Shown: piece by piece, positions 16,819 to 25,288 of the stretch
Layout of the letters: every line of letters begins with the position of its first letter
Numbering within the stretch: the first letter of the stretch is position 1
Assembly (NCBI GenBank): GCA_903827735.1
Contig: CAIKJM010000127.1
Span: forward strand, 1-45,562
Source of the DNA: an uncultured Rhodanobacter sp.
Lineage (GTDB): Bacteria > Pseudomonadota > Gammaproteobacteria > Xanthomonadales > Rhodanobacteraceae
DNA length: 45,562 nucleotides
Reading direction: 5' to 3'
The notes under the pieces: generated by a model
Told to the model about the DNA's origin: nothing
Database searches by the model: none
What the model saw: the letters and a program-made list of their open reading frames with translations, nothing else
Program-made: the position numbers and the translations under genes

Positions 16819-16844
16819 CCGCCCCATTGAGAATATCTGGCCGT

Positions 16845-17753
16845 ATGAACACGCTCGAAGCCATGCAGATCTTCATCCGGGTGGCCGAACTGGCCAGCTT
16901 TACCCGCGCCGCCGACAGCCTTGGCATTCCCAAAGCCAGCGCCTCGACCGCCGTGCAGCAGCTCGAGGCCAGCCTGGGCGCGCGGCTGCTGCACCGGACC
17001 ACGCGCAAAGTGCAGATGACGCACGACGGCCAGGCGTTCTACGAACGCAGCAAGGATCTGTTGACCGATGTCGATGAGCTGCAGTCGATGTTCCAGCAGG
17101 GCGAACAGTCGCTGCGCGGGCGGCTGCGCGTGGACATGTCCGGCGGCGTGGCGCGGCTTTTCGTGCTGCCGCAGCTGGCGGAATTCATGCAGGCGCACCC
17201 GCTGATCGAGCTGGAGCTGAGCAGCACCGATCGGCTGGTGGATCTGGTGCGCGAAGGCTTCGACTGCGTGCTGCGCGTGGGGCCCCTTGTCGACAGCAGC
17301 CTGGTGGCGCGGCCGCTGGGCGCGTTCCGCATCATCAACTGCGCCAGCCCCGCTTACCTCGAACGCCACGGCACGCCGAAAACGCTGGACGACCTGGCAG
17401 CCCACCAGCTCATCCACTACGTCTCCACCCTGGGCGCGCGCTCGCCGGGCTGGGAATATCCCGACGGCGGCGGCTACGCCAGCCTGCCGATGGCGGGCAG
17501 CATCACCGTCAACAACAGCGACTCGTACACGGCCGCATGCATCGCGGGACTGGGTTTGATCCAGGCGCCGGCGGCGGGCCTGCAGCCGCTGATCGACGCC
17601 GGCCGGCTGGTGGAAGTGATGCCGGATTGCCGCGCCGAACCGATGCCGGTGTCGCTGCTCTACGCCAACCGCCGCAACCTGCCCCGACGCGTGCAGGCCT
17701 TCATGACCTGGATCACGCAGGTATTGCAGCCGCATCTGGAGCCGCTGGCCTGA
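16845..17753 (+). CDS. LysR family regulator (divergent from SDR)
   Basis: A 302-residue regulator with the winged helix MNTLEAMQIFIRVAELASFT followed by AADSLGIPKASASTAVQQLEASLGARLLHRTTRKV, and an effector domain ending near residue 300. The sequence is of the CrgA/PA2206-like group, which often responds to quinones or aldehydes and controls a neighbouring oxidoreductase. I choose the ATG at 16845; a TTG at 16827 is possible but less likely. Its target is almost certainly the SDR gene at 16705. Confidence 0.92.
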   Translation: MNTLEAMQIFIRVAELASFTRAADSLGIPKASASTAVQQLEASLGARLLHRTTRKVQMTHDGQAFYERSKDLLTDVDELQSMFQQGEQSLRGRLRVDMSGGVARLFVLPQLAEFMQAHPLIELELSSTDRLVDLVREGFDCVLRVGPLVDSSLVARPLGAFRIINCASPAYLERHGTPKTLDDLAAHQLIHYVSTLGARSPGWEYPDGGGYASLPMAGSITVNNSDSYTAACIAGLGLIQAPAAGLQPLIDAGRLVEVMPDCRAEPMPVSLLYANRRNLPRRVQAFMTWITQVLQPHLEPLA

Positions 17754-17877
17754 ATCGCTTTCGCCGGCAGAGTGGCGATCAAGCAGGGCCAAAAAACGCG
17801 TCCCTGTCTCTGCGCCATGGGCCATCGTTGACGCAACCCTCATAATGCCGGGCTGCCATCCAGCGACAGCGTGACCC

Positions 17878-19275
17878 ATGCACATCGGTATCGACTTCGG
17901 CACCAGCTATTCGGCCGCCGCCGCCATCATCGACGGCGAGCTCAGGCTCGTGCGCTTCGGCGACGCCGAGCAGTTTCGTACGGCGGTGTTTTTCCCCGAA
18001 CTGGTGCCCGACCCCAGCGACTTCACCCTGACGCCTGCGCTCGAAGCGCAGCTCGAAAACCAGCTGCGCCTGGCCAGGCAGCAGCAGCGTCAGCTGGCGA
18101 CCGCCGCCACAGCGCGTGGGCAGGCGCCGGCGGCGCGCAGCGAGCAGGAGTTGCGCAGCGAAGCACTGCGCGTGGTGCGCCGGCAGTGGATGGAGGAACA
18201 GACGCGCAACGCCACCGCATCCGTCGCCAGCTTCCAGCACGCGCTGTTCGGCGAGGCCGCCGTCGAGGGTTATCTGGAAAGCGGCGGCGGCAATCTGATC
18301 GAATCGCCCAAGTCGATGTTCGGCTATCGGCTCGATCCGCAGGTGCGCAAGGTCATCGTGCATATCGCCACTCACATCATCGAGCACATTCGCCTGACCG
18401 CCAGCCAGCAGTTCGGCACGCCGGTGCGCGGCGCGGTGATCGGCCGGCCGGTGGAGTTTCGCAGCTCGATGGGTGCGCAGGGTTCGCTGCAGGCGATCGA
18501 GATTCTGCGCGAAGCGGCGGCCGCGGCCGGCTTCGACAGCGTGAGCTTTCTGGAAGAGCCCGCGGCGGCGGCCATGCACTATCACAAGAGCCTGGCGGCG
18601 CGTCAGCACGTGCTGGTGGTCGATATCGGCGGTGGCACGACCGACGTGGCCCACGCGCAGCTCGGGGGCGACGAACCGCCGCGCATCGAGCGCAGCTGGG
18701 GCCTGCCCAAGGGCGGCACCGATCTGGATGTCAATGTGAGCCTGCACAGTTTCATGCCGCAGCTGGGCAAGGACATCATCAGCATGCCGGCGCATCGTTA
18801 CGTCGACGCCGCCAGCGTGCATAACCTGCCCAAACAGCGGGAATTCCGTCAGCAGGACTATCGCCTCGTCGACGAGCCATTCGGTTCGCGCCTGCGCGCC
18901 TTGCAGGCAGCCGGTGCCACCACGAGGCTCAACCAGCTCGCCGAGCGCAGCAAGATCACGCTGAGCGCGTCAGCAAGTTTTCGCGCCGAACTCGATTTCC
19001 TCGAGCCCGGCCTCGCAGTGGAACTCGGCGGCGAAGACTTTCACGCCGCCATCGACGGCTTCCTCCTGCAGATGGAGCGCACTCTGACCACCGTGCGTGG
19101 CGATCTGGCCCACCTACCGGCCAGCCTCTTCTTGACCGGCGGCACCTCGCGTTCACCGCAGATCCGCGAGCATGTACAGTCCTGCTTCCCGGAGATTCCA
19201 CTGGTCCAGGGCGATCCCTCGCTGGGCGTGGTTTCGGGGCTGGCCGTGGCGGCGAGTGAGGCCGACCCCGGTTAG
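17878..19275 (+). CDS. yegD: YegD-like Hsp70 family chaperone homologue
   Basis: A 465-residue actin-fold ATPase. The first phosphate loop is GIDFGTSYSAAA (residues 4-15), the second is VVDIGGGTTD (247-256) and the adenosine loop is LFLTGGTSRSPQI (about 417-429). The C-terminal beta-sandwich and lid of DnaK are absent, as in E. coli YegD, whose length it matches. A Gln/Arg-rich helical insert lies at about residues 55-105 between the first two strands. The role is unknown in any organism; a nucleotide-dependent scaffold or chaperone is likely. No DnaJ or GrpE partner is nearby. The 124-bp gap before it has no clear promoter. It is followed directly by the candidate sRNA. Confidence 0.85.
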   Translation: MHIGIDFGTSYSAAAAIIDGELRLVRFGDAEQFRTAVFFPELVPDPSDFTLTPALEAQLENQLRLARQQQRQLATAATARGQAPAARSEQELRSEALRVVRRQWMEEQTRNATASVASFQHALFGEAAVEGYLESGGGNLIESPKSMFGYRLDPQVRKVIVHIATHIIEHIRLTASQQFGTPVRGAVIGRPVEFRSSMGAQGSLQAIEILREAAAAAGFDSVSFLEEPAAAAMHYHKSLAARQHVLVVDIGGGTTDVAHAQLGGDEPPRIERSWGLPKGGTDLDVNVSLHSFMPQLGKDIISMPAHRYVDAASVHNLPKQREFRQQDYRLVDEPFGSRLRALQAAGATTRLNQLAERSKITLSASASFRAELDFLEPGLAVELGGEDFHAAIDGFLLQMERTLTTVRGDLAHLPASLFLTGGTSRSPQIREHVQSCFPEIPLVQGDPSLGVVSGLAVAASEADPG

Positions 19276-19356
19276 TTCCAACCGATCTGCGAAAACTGAA
19301 GAATTGCCCTGTTTTTGGTCACACTCCATTAACGAACCACCGAGTACATTAACCCC

Positions 19357-19462
19357 ATGTCGTGAGACATTCCTCCCACCGCGTGGCATTGGCTCCCCTC
19401 CGATAGCCCGCACTCAGATGGAACCCCCCCGAACCCGCAGACTCCCCTCTGCGGGTTTTTTT
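19357..19462 (+). ncRNA. Candidate C-rich-loop small RNA
   Basis: This is a gene-free stretch of about 105 bases ending in a strong terminator. It folds as a five-base stem ATGTC/GACAT with a GTGA loop, a CCAC/GTGG hairpin, a GGCT/AGCC hairpin whose loop is CCCCTCCGAT, a run of seven C at 19424-19430, and a nine-base terminator stem whose loop is ACTCCCCT. C-rich (CCTCC, CCCC) loops that pair with Shine-Dalgarno sequences are the hallmark of sRNAs such as Xanthomonas sX13. A possible minus-10 box TACATT (19345-19350) would start transcription at the first stem; the minus-35 region is poor. CATTAAC occurs twice, 20 bases apart, just upstream. No coding frame with a ribosome site covers the region. 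Alternatively it is just the long 3' UTR of yegD. Confidence 0.45.
19432..19462 (+). terminator. Strong rho-independent terminator
   Basis: AACCCGCAG and CTGCGGGTT form a perfect nine-base stem around an eight-base C-rich loop and continue into an uninterrupted T-run. It ends either the yegD transcript or the candidate sRNA. Confidence 0.9.
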
Positions 19463-19678
19463 ATGCTCGGATGGTGTTGTCGTGCATAAGTCAGGGCCCG
19501 GCATGTGCCCCAGCGTCACGCCAGGAGCTGCCTCCCCCGCCCTGCTCCGGAAAATCGCGATATGCAGCAGCAAGAAGGCCAGCCATGGCAAGTGGCTGGC
19601 CCGGAATGATGGATCGGAAGGCCTGGAACCTGATGGCCTCTGTCCCGGCATCAGGCTCTGACGGCCGATAGCGCGCAA

Positions 19679-21196
19679 CTATTCGACGATCACATGCGCA
19701 GCGCCGGGTGCTGCCACATCTACCTGGCGGCGCCGGATAAAAAACGCGGCGACCAGCGCACAGACCACCAGGACCAGCGACCAGGTAAAGGTATGGCCGA
19801 ATGCGGCGCCCAGCGCTGGAACCGCCCGCACGACGGCGACTGCCGGCGCTGCTTCGCCGGTAGGAAGCGTCGCCGCACCCGGGCCGGCGGGCATGGCCGC
19901 GGCCAGCTCGTGCGACAACACCACCGCCAACAGCGCCGTGCCGATCGAACCGCCGACCCGCTGCAGCACGTTGAGACCGGCGGTGACCCGCGCTACCGCG
20001 TGGCGCTCGATCGACGAGAGCGCGGCGCTCATCGCCGGCATCATGGTCGAGCCCATGCCCAGGCCCATCAGGAACAGCGTCAGCTCGACCTGCAGCACAG
20101 TCGTCGTGGCCGAAATCCGGCTGAGGCTCAACATGCCCAGCGCCACCAGCGACAGGCCGACCGTCACAACGCGGCGCGCGCCGAGCCTGTCGGTCAGTCG
20201 CGCGGCGATCGGCATTGAAATCATTGCGCCAATGCCCTGCGCGGCCAGCAGCAGCCCCGCATGTAAGGCGGAGTCGCCGCGCACCACCTGAAAGTACAGC
20301 GGCATCAGCAGCGCCACGCCAAAGAACGCCGTGCAGAAAAGAAACACGGTGAGCGCCGGCGCACCGACGGCGCGCTGCGCAAACATTTTCACGTCGATCA
20401 GCGCGCCCTGGCGCAAGCGCGCATGCAGCACGAAGGCGATCACCAGCAGCAGCCCGAGCAACACGGCGCCGCCGCCGCCGAGCGAATCCAGACCCGAGCC
20501 GGCCGCGGTTTCCGCCAGCCCGTAGACAAAGATTGCCAGCCCCGGCGACAGCATCAGCAGGCCGGGCCAATCCAGCGCATGGTGCGGCTTGGGGTCGTCG
20601 CGCTCGAACACGCGCATGGCGGCGAACAGCGCAATCGCGCCAATCGGCAGGTTGACGAAAAAGATCCAGCGCCACGAGACATCATCCACCAGCCAGCCGC
20701 CGAGAATCGGCCCGACGATCGGCGCCAGCAGCATCGGCACACCGACGATACCCATCACCCGGCCCATTCGCTTCGGTCCAGCCGCATGGGTCAGAATGGT
20801 CATGCCCGCGGGCATGATCATGCCGCCGCCCAGGCCCTGCAGCACGCGAAAGACGATCAGCGAACCGGCCGACCACGCCGCGCCGGACAGCGCCGAGCCC
20901 AGCAGAAACATGCCGATCGACGCCATATACAGGCGCTTGGTGCCGAAGCGATCGGCGGCCCAGCCGGTCAGCGGAATCACGGTGGCCAGCGCCAGCATGT
21001 AGCCGGTGGAAATCCACTGCATCGTGGCCAGCGGCGCACTGAAGCTTTTCGACAAGTCCCTGATCGCGACGTTGACGATCGTCGTATCGAGAATCGACAT
21101 GAAGGTACCGAGAATCACCACCGCCGCGATGCGCAACAGGCGCGGATCGAGCGTGGCTTCAGCAGGAGTTTTGGGGGTCGGCATGGGCTTGTTCAC
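19679..21196 (-). CDS. DHA2 family MFS efflux pump (EmrB/QacA type)
   Basis: A 505-residue inner-membrane protein with about 14 hydrophobic segments, the DHA2 drug:H+ antiporter layout. SILDTTIVNVAI in helix 1 is the DHA2-specific motif D1; GWAADRFGTKRLY is motif A; RVLQGLGGGMIMPAG is motif B; GIVGVPMLLAPIVGPILGG is motif C (antiporter motif). It begins GTG four bases inside the marR gene (GTGA overlap), so it is made from the same message. Substrates are probably hydrophobic toxic compounds. No membrane-fusion protein is next to it, so any EmrA partner lies elsewhere. Confidence 0.93.
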   Translation of the reverse strand: MNKPMPTPKTPAEATLDPRLLRIAAVVILGTFMSILDTTIVNVAIRDLSKSFSAPLATMQWISTGYMLALATVIPLTGWAADRFGTKRLYMASIGMFLLGSALSGAAWSAGSLIVFRVLQGLGGGMIMPAGMTILTHAAGPKRMGRVMGIVGVPMLLAPIVGPILGGWLVDDVSWRWIFFVNLPIGAIALFAAMRVFERDDPKPHHALDWPGLLMLSPGLAIFVYGLAETAAGSGLDSLGGGGAVLLGLLLVIAFVLHARLRQGALIDVKMFAQRAVGAPALTVFLFCTAFFGVALLMPLYFQVVRGDSALHAGLLLAAQGIGAMISMPIAARLTDRLGARRVVTVGLSLVALGMLSLSRISATTTVLQVELTLFLMGLGMGSTMMPAMSAALSSIERHAVARVTAGLNVLQRVGGSIGTALLAVVLSHELAAAMPAGPGAATLPTGEAAPAVAVVRAVPALGAAFGHTFTWSLVLVVCALVAAFFIRRRQVDVAAPGAAHVIVE

Positions 21197-21711
21197 TTGG
21201 AAGCTTTAGAGGGTGTCGTGCTGCACGATGGGGACGCGTGGGTTCCACCTGGCATTGGCAGATGCCGCGCAGTCAGTTCGCCGAGCGTAGCGACGGCCGC
21301 ATCAAGCGCGGCACGCTCACCGGCATCGAGCTTGGCCACGAAAGACTCGACGGCGCGGCGGCGCGCCTGGCCGATCTGCACGATCGCGGCACGCCCGGAC
21401 CCGGTCAGACCAATGCGTTTGATGCGGCGGTCGCTCTCGTCTTCGCGCCGCGACAGCAGGCCGGTGCGAACGACGATATCCACAGCGCGCCCGGCGGCCG
21501 CCATCGACACGCCCACCTGCTCGGCCAGCTCGTTGACGGCCATGTCCCGCCCGGCATGCTCCAGCACGAACAGCATCCGCAGCTGGGTCATGGTGAGCTC
21601 GAATTCCGCGGTGGCCGACATCACCTCTGCCTGACTGCCCTTCATCAGCGGCATCATGGCCGCGATAAGGCGATGGCTAAGGGAATCGTCGGTGGCCTTG
21701 GATGAGCGCAT
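21193..21711 (-). CDS. MarR family repressor of the efflux operon
   Basis: A 172-residue dimeric winged-helix protein. LTMTQLRMLFVLEHAGRDMAVNELAEQVGVSMAAAGRAVDIVVRTGLLSRREDESDRRIKRIGLT shows the recognition helix and the D.SDRR wing of MarR. It is first in a two-gene operon with the MFS pump. A 22-bp palindrome upstream is its likely operator. The C-terminus (HLPMPGGTHASPSCSTTPSKASK) is low in complexity and probably disordered. Confidence 0.92.
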   Translation of the reverse strand: MRSSKATDDSLSHRLIAAMMPLMKGSQAEVMSATAEFELTMTQLRMLFVLEHAGRDMAVNELAEQVGVSMAAAGRAVDIVVRTGLLSRREDESDRRIKRIGLTGSGRAAIVQIGQARRRAVESFVAKLDAGERAALDAAVATLGELTARHLPMPGGTHASPSCSTTPSKASK

Positions 21712-21736
21712 CGGCGCAACTATATCTGATGACGCA

Positions 21737-21758
21737 ATAGTTGCATATACGCAAATAT
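21737..21758. promoter_or_regulatory. MarR operator palindrome
   Basis: ATAgTTGCaTATAcGCAAaTAT is a 22-bp palindrome with two mismatched pairs (shown in lower case), 26 bases upstream of the marR start. Size, symmetry and AT content match typical MarR sites such as marO. It would let the repressor control itself and the pump. Confidence 0.75.
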
Positions 21759-21848
21759 CTAAATCGCCGCAACCGCGCTCAGGTCACGCGAATGCCTTTA
21801 CCGTGGTACCGAACTGACCTGGTTGCTCCCTGTGACCTGCGCGCCCGT

Positions 21849-23195
21849 TCAGTCGACCGCCAGCATCCGCTTCAACGGCCGGCTGAGCGCAATGGCTAGC
21901 ACACCGCCGATCGCCGCGACGCCGGCGTGCATGAACCAGAAGCCGGCCGGCGTCATGTGCTCGTAGAAACCGCCGAGCCAGCCGATGATGAAATTGCCGG
22001 TAAAGAGGCTGAGAAACACGGCGCCCATCAGGGTCGCCTTGATCGACGCTGGCGCCGCGCGCGACACCAGCGCGAGCAGGGTCGGCCAGTAGTAGAGAAA
22101 GCCGATGCCGAGCAGGATGTCGTAAATCACCGGCACCAGTACCGGCGTGCGCGCGCTGAGCAGGCACGACACCGCCAGCAGCGCATTCGCTGCCGCCGTC
22201 ACCCAGGCACCCGTGGCGATCTTGCCCAGGTCATCCGGCTCGCTGCCGCGCGCGGCCTGAAACCGCCAGAGGGCGAACAGCACGGGTACAAAAACAATGC
22301 TGGACAGCGGATCGATCGAATTGAACCAGGCCACCGGCACGTGGAAGCCGAGGAAATTCAGATCGACGCTGCGATCGATCCACACCAGCGCCAGGTTGGT
22401 GTTCTGGTAATAACCGACGGATTGGAAAATGGTGATCGCGGCGACCACCGCCAGCGCGCCGACGACGCGCCACTCGCGTGCCGTCAGTGACGTTTTCTCG
22501 CGCTGGCCGGCGCGCGGCCGATCCTTCGGCAGATAGCGGAAGCCGGCGATGTAGGTGAACAGGCCGATAAGCATCAGAGTGCCGGCCAGCGCAAAACCCG
22601 CGTGCCAGCCGTACAGCTGCGCCAGCAGGCCGCACAGCAGCGGACCGACGACCGCGCCGACATTGATGCCGATCGAAAAAATCGCGAACGCGCGCGTGCG
22701 GCCCTCGCCATCCGTCTCGGCGTAAAGCTCACCCACCTGGGTCGAGATATTGCCCTTCAGCAAACCGCAGCCGACGACGAGCAGGAGCAGCGCCATGAGG
22801 AACGAGGCGTCGAACGCCATCGCCCACTGGCCTACGCTCATCATCATCGCGCCGATCATCACGGCCAGCCGCCGGCCGAGCCAGCGATCGGCCACCCAGC
22901 CGCCCAGCACCGGCGTGAAATACACGAAGCCCGTGTACAGCCCCATGATCTGCGAGGCCAGGCCCAGGGTGGTCATCGGTCCGAACACCGACTCCAGCCC
23001 GGCCCGAAACGCCGTAAAGCCCAAGATACCCTCGACATGTCCCCCCAGCAGCAGCGCCTGGCTCATATAGAGCACCAGGATCGAGGTCATGCCGTAATAC
23101 GAAAACCGCTCCCATGCTTCGGTAAAGCTGAGAAAGGCCAGAGCCCTCGGTTCGCCGAAAAAGGTTTTTGCAACCACGGTGGTGTCGTTGGTCAT
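21849..23195 (-). CDS. POT family proton-coupled peptide transporter
   Basis: A 448-residue inner-membrane protein of 12 or more segments that imports di- and tripeptides with protons. The ExxERFxYYG motif of helix 1 is present as EAWERFSYYG (Glu26, Glu29, Arg30); LGGWVADRWLGRR is the loop 2-3 motif; FAIFSIGINVGAVVGPLL is the second PTR2 signature. The ATG at 23195 has GGAG four bases upstream; a longer frame to 23240 lacks a site. The large secreted S53 protease at 25289 could feed it peptides, but the two are not in an operon. Confidence 0.93.
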   Translation of the reverse strand: MTNDTTVVAKTFFGEPRALAFLSFTEAWERFSYYGMTSILVLYMSQALLLGGHVEGILGFTAFRAGLESVFGPMTTLGLASQIMGLYTGFVYFTPVLGGWVADRWLGRRLAVMIGAMMMSVGQWAMAFDASFLMALLLLVVGCGLLKGNISTQVGELYAETDGEGRTRAFAIFSIGINVGAVVGPLLCGLLAQLYGWHAGFALAGTLMLIGLFTYIAGFRYLPKDRPRAGQREKTSLTAREWRVVGALAVVAAITIFQSVGYYQNTNLALVWIDRSVDLNFLGFHVPVAWFNSIDPLSSIVFVPVLFALWRFQAARGSEPDDLGKIATGAWVTAAANALLAVSCLLSARTPVLVPVIYDILLGIGFLYYWPTLLALVSRAAPASIKATLMGAVFLSLFTGNFIIGWLGGFYEHMTPAGFWFMHAGVAAIGGVLAIALSRPLKRMLAVD

Positions 23196-23288
23196 GTCGC
23201 TCCGAATAGAAACCGATCGATAAACCTCGATTATTCGCACAAGCCGCCGACGCCGTCTGTATTTTTTTCTGCATCCAAATACGCAGCG

Positions 23289-24191
23289 TCAGGCCAGTAT
23301 CTCCAGGCAAAAGTCGATGAAAGCACGCACCTTCCCCGCCGGATGATGGCGCGAGGGATAGAAGGCATAAAGCGGAAAGCGTTCGTCGACCCAGTCCGGC
23401 AGCACCTGCACCAGCTTTTTCCTGGCGATCAGATCCTGCACCACGCCCAGCGACATCATCTGCGCAAGTCCCGCGCCGGCGACACAGGCGCTGATAAGCG
23501 TTCCCGCATCGGTTACCAGCAGCGGACCGCGCGTCGTTACCGGCACCGCCTTGCGGCCCTTGCGAAACTCCCAGTCGAATGGCCGACGCGTCTGCGAGTC
23601 GCGAAATTGGATGCACGTGTGGCTGGCGATCTCGGTAGGCGTCCTGGGGTGTCCGTGCTTTTCCAGATACGCCGGCGACGCCACCGTGATGATGCGCGTC
23701 TCCAGCAACAGCCTTGCCACCAGCGATGACGATGGCGGAACACCGAAGCGCACTGCCACGTCGATGCCGTCGCCGATCATGTCGCCCAGCTCGTCGCGGG
23801 TAATCAGCTCGATTTCCAGCTCCGGATGACGCGCCATGAACGCCGGCAATTTCGGCGCCAGCACTTCCCGTGAAAACAAAGGGTCCGCATTAATCCGCAG
23901 GCGGCCGCGCACCGACGCCGACGCGCTGCCCGCGTGCGACGCCGCCTCCTCGATGCCCACCAGCAGCGGCTGCACCTCGGCGTAGAAGCGCTGGCCTTCG
24001 TCGGTCAGCGTGATCGAGCGCGTGGTCCGATGCAGCAGCCGTATACCGAGCCGCCCTTCCATGCGGCTGATGGCGCGACTGACGCCGGAGGACGTCATGC
24101 CCAGCGCATCCGACGCACGCGCGAAGTTGCCCGACTCCACGACCGCCGCCAGCACGCCCAGATTGGCGAGCATTTTTCCATCGAAGGCCAT
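23289..24191 (-). CDS. LysR family regulator (divergent from NmrA-type SDR)
   Basis: A 300-residue LysR protein: LGVLAAVVESGNFARASDALGMTSSGVSRAISRMEGRLGIRLLHRTTRSI is the winged helix, followed by the effector domain. Of the three starts GTG 24200, ATG 24197 and ATG 24191, the last has AGGAG at the best distance of eight bases. It diverges from the NmrA-like gene at 24338 with phased direct repeats in the gap, so it very likely regulates that enzyme. Confidence 0.92.
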   Translation of the reverse strand: MAFDGKMLANLGVLAAVVESGNFARASDALGMTSSGVSRAISRMEGRLGIRLLHRTTRSITLTDEGQRFYAEVQPLLVGIEEAASHAGSASASVRGRLRINADPLFSREVLAPKLPAFMARHPELEIELITRDELGDMIGDGIDVAVRFGVPPSSSLVARLLLETRIITVASPAYLEKHGHPRTPTEIASHTCIQFRDSQTRRPFDWEFRKGRKAVPVTTRGPLLVTDAGTLISACVAGAGLAQMMSLGVVQDLIARKKLVQVLPDWVDERFPLYAFYPSRHHPAGKVRAFIDFCLEILA

Positions 24192-24203
24192 CGTCATCAC
24201 TCC

Positions 24204-24247
24204 TGATTTTCAGTCATGAAAGATCTGAAAAAAGTGATCTTCAGTCA
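24204..24247. promoter_or_regulatory. Probable LysR operator: phased direct repeat and inverted repeat
   Basis: TGATTTTCAGTCA (24204) recurs as TGATCTTCAGTCA (24235) with 31-base spacing, 12 of 13 identical. TTTTCAG (24207) is also inverted as CTGAAAA (24225). The sites lie in the divergent gap 13-56 bases from the LysR start. The geometry is close to that of the operator at 16750. Confidence 0.6.
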
Positions 24248-24337
24248 ATACATCACGATCGCTAATCTTGCCCGCAGCCGGAGGACAAGCGCGCCAGCGA
24301 CTCTGATTCTGCTTCACCATAACCAAGGACCATCACC

Positions 24338-25201
24338 ATGTATGCCATCACCGGAATCACTGGCCAGGTCGGCAGCGCCGTCGCCAACACCCTACTGACG
24401 CAAGGTCTCGAGGTTCGTGCCGTCGTGCGCGATGCGGCAAAGGCCGAAAGCTGGAAAGCGCGCGGCTGCGAGATCGCCGTCGCCGACGTCAACGATGTCG
24501 CTGCGCTCACTAAAGCCTTTCAGGGTGTCGATGGCGTTTTCGTACTGTTGCCACCGATATTCGACCCCGGCCCCGGCTTTACCGAAGGCAGAGCGATGCT
24601 GGCCTCGCTACGTGCCGCATTGGAGGCCGCCAAACCCCCGCGCATCGTTTGTCTTTCCACCATCGGCGCCCAGGCAGTCCAGCCCAATCTGCTCAATCTG
24701 CTGGGCATGATGGAAACGAGTTTTTCCGAATTGCCGCTGCCCGTGGCCTTTCTGCGCGCCGGCTGGTTTATGGAGAACGCATTGTGGGATGTAGCGGCAG
24801 CGAGAAAGGAAGGCGTGCTGCGCAGCTATCTGCAGCCGCTGGACCGGGCGTTTCCCATGGTTGCCACCCAGGACGTTGGCATGCTTGCCGCTGCACTGCT
24901 GCTGGAAACCTGGACGGGGACCCGAATCGTCGAACTGGAAGGCCCGCAGCGCGTCACACCGAACCAACTGGCTGCGGCGTTCGCTGAGGTACTGGGTCAT
25001 CATGTCAAAGCCGAAGTCGTTCCGCGGGATGGCTGGATCGACGAGTTCACGCGCCAAGGCATGAAGAACCCGACGCCGCGCGCCCAGATGATCGACGGCT
25101 TCAACGAGGGATGGATTCGCTTCGAGTCGAACGACGCAAGCGTACGCAAGGGCTCGACATCGCTGAATGCGGTGATTGCCGAACTGGTCGATCGCCACTA
25201 A
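24338..25201 (+). CDS. NmrA-like NAD(P)H-binding SDR
   Basis: A 287-residue atypical short-chain dehydrogenase. MYAITGITGQVGSAVANTLL holds the GxxGxxG loop, followed by VRAVVRDAAKAESWKARGCEIAVADVND and FVLLPP. RAGWFMENALWDVA and MVATQDVGMLAAALL are typical of the NmrA/QOR2 branch, which bind NADP(H) and act as redox sensors or quinone reductases. No Ser-Tyr-Lys triad is seen, again usual for the branch. It ends at a perfect 11-bp hairpin. Confidence 0.88.
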   Translation: MYAITGITGQVGSAVANTLLTQGLEVRAVVRDAAKAESWKARGCEIAVADVNDVAALTKAFQGVDGVFVLLPPIFDPGPGFTEGRAMLASLRAALEAAKPPRIVCLSTIGAQAVQPNLLNLLGMMETSFSELPLPVAFLRAGWFMENALWDVAAARKEGVLRSYLQPLDRAFPMVATQDVGMLAAALLLETWTGTRIVELEGPQRVTPNQLAAAFAEVLGHHVKAEVVPRDGWIDEFTRQGMKNPTPRAQMIDGFNEGWIRFESNDASVRKGSTSLNAVIAELVDRH

Positions 25202-25234
25202 GCGACAGTGTCCACAGTCCTTTTCAAATGCAAT

Positions 25235-25268
25235 GAGCCGGACGATCGCTCGTCCGGCTCCTTCGCTC
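25235..25268 (+). terminator. Hairpin between convergent genes, likely terminator
   Basis: GAGCCGGACGA and TCGTCCGGCTC form a perfect 11-bp stem with a TCGC loop, 34 bases past the NmrA-like stop. It is followed by CTTCGCTCT, not a full T-run. It may act on both strands, since the protease gene converges on it. Confidence 0.65.
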
Positions 25269-25288
25269 TAGAAATGCATCAGCTACTT

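Noticed and set aside
17780..17805. CAGGG/CCCTG hairpin with an A-run in the loop before yegD
   Set aside because: The five-base stem is weak and the A-run is in the loop, so it is not a terminator on either strand.
16749..17903. Open frame of 384 codons antisense to the LysR gene
   Set aside because: It is His/Gln/Arg-rich without domains, covers a well-conserved LysR gene and would run through the operator region.
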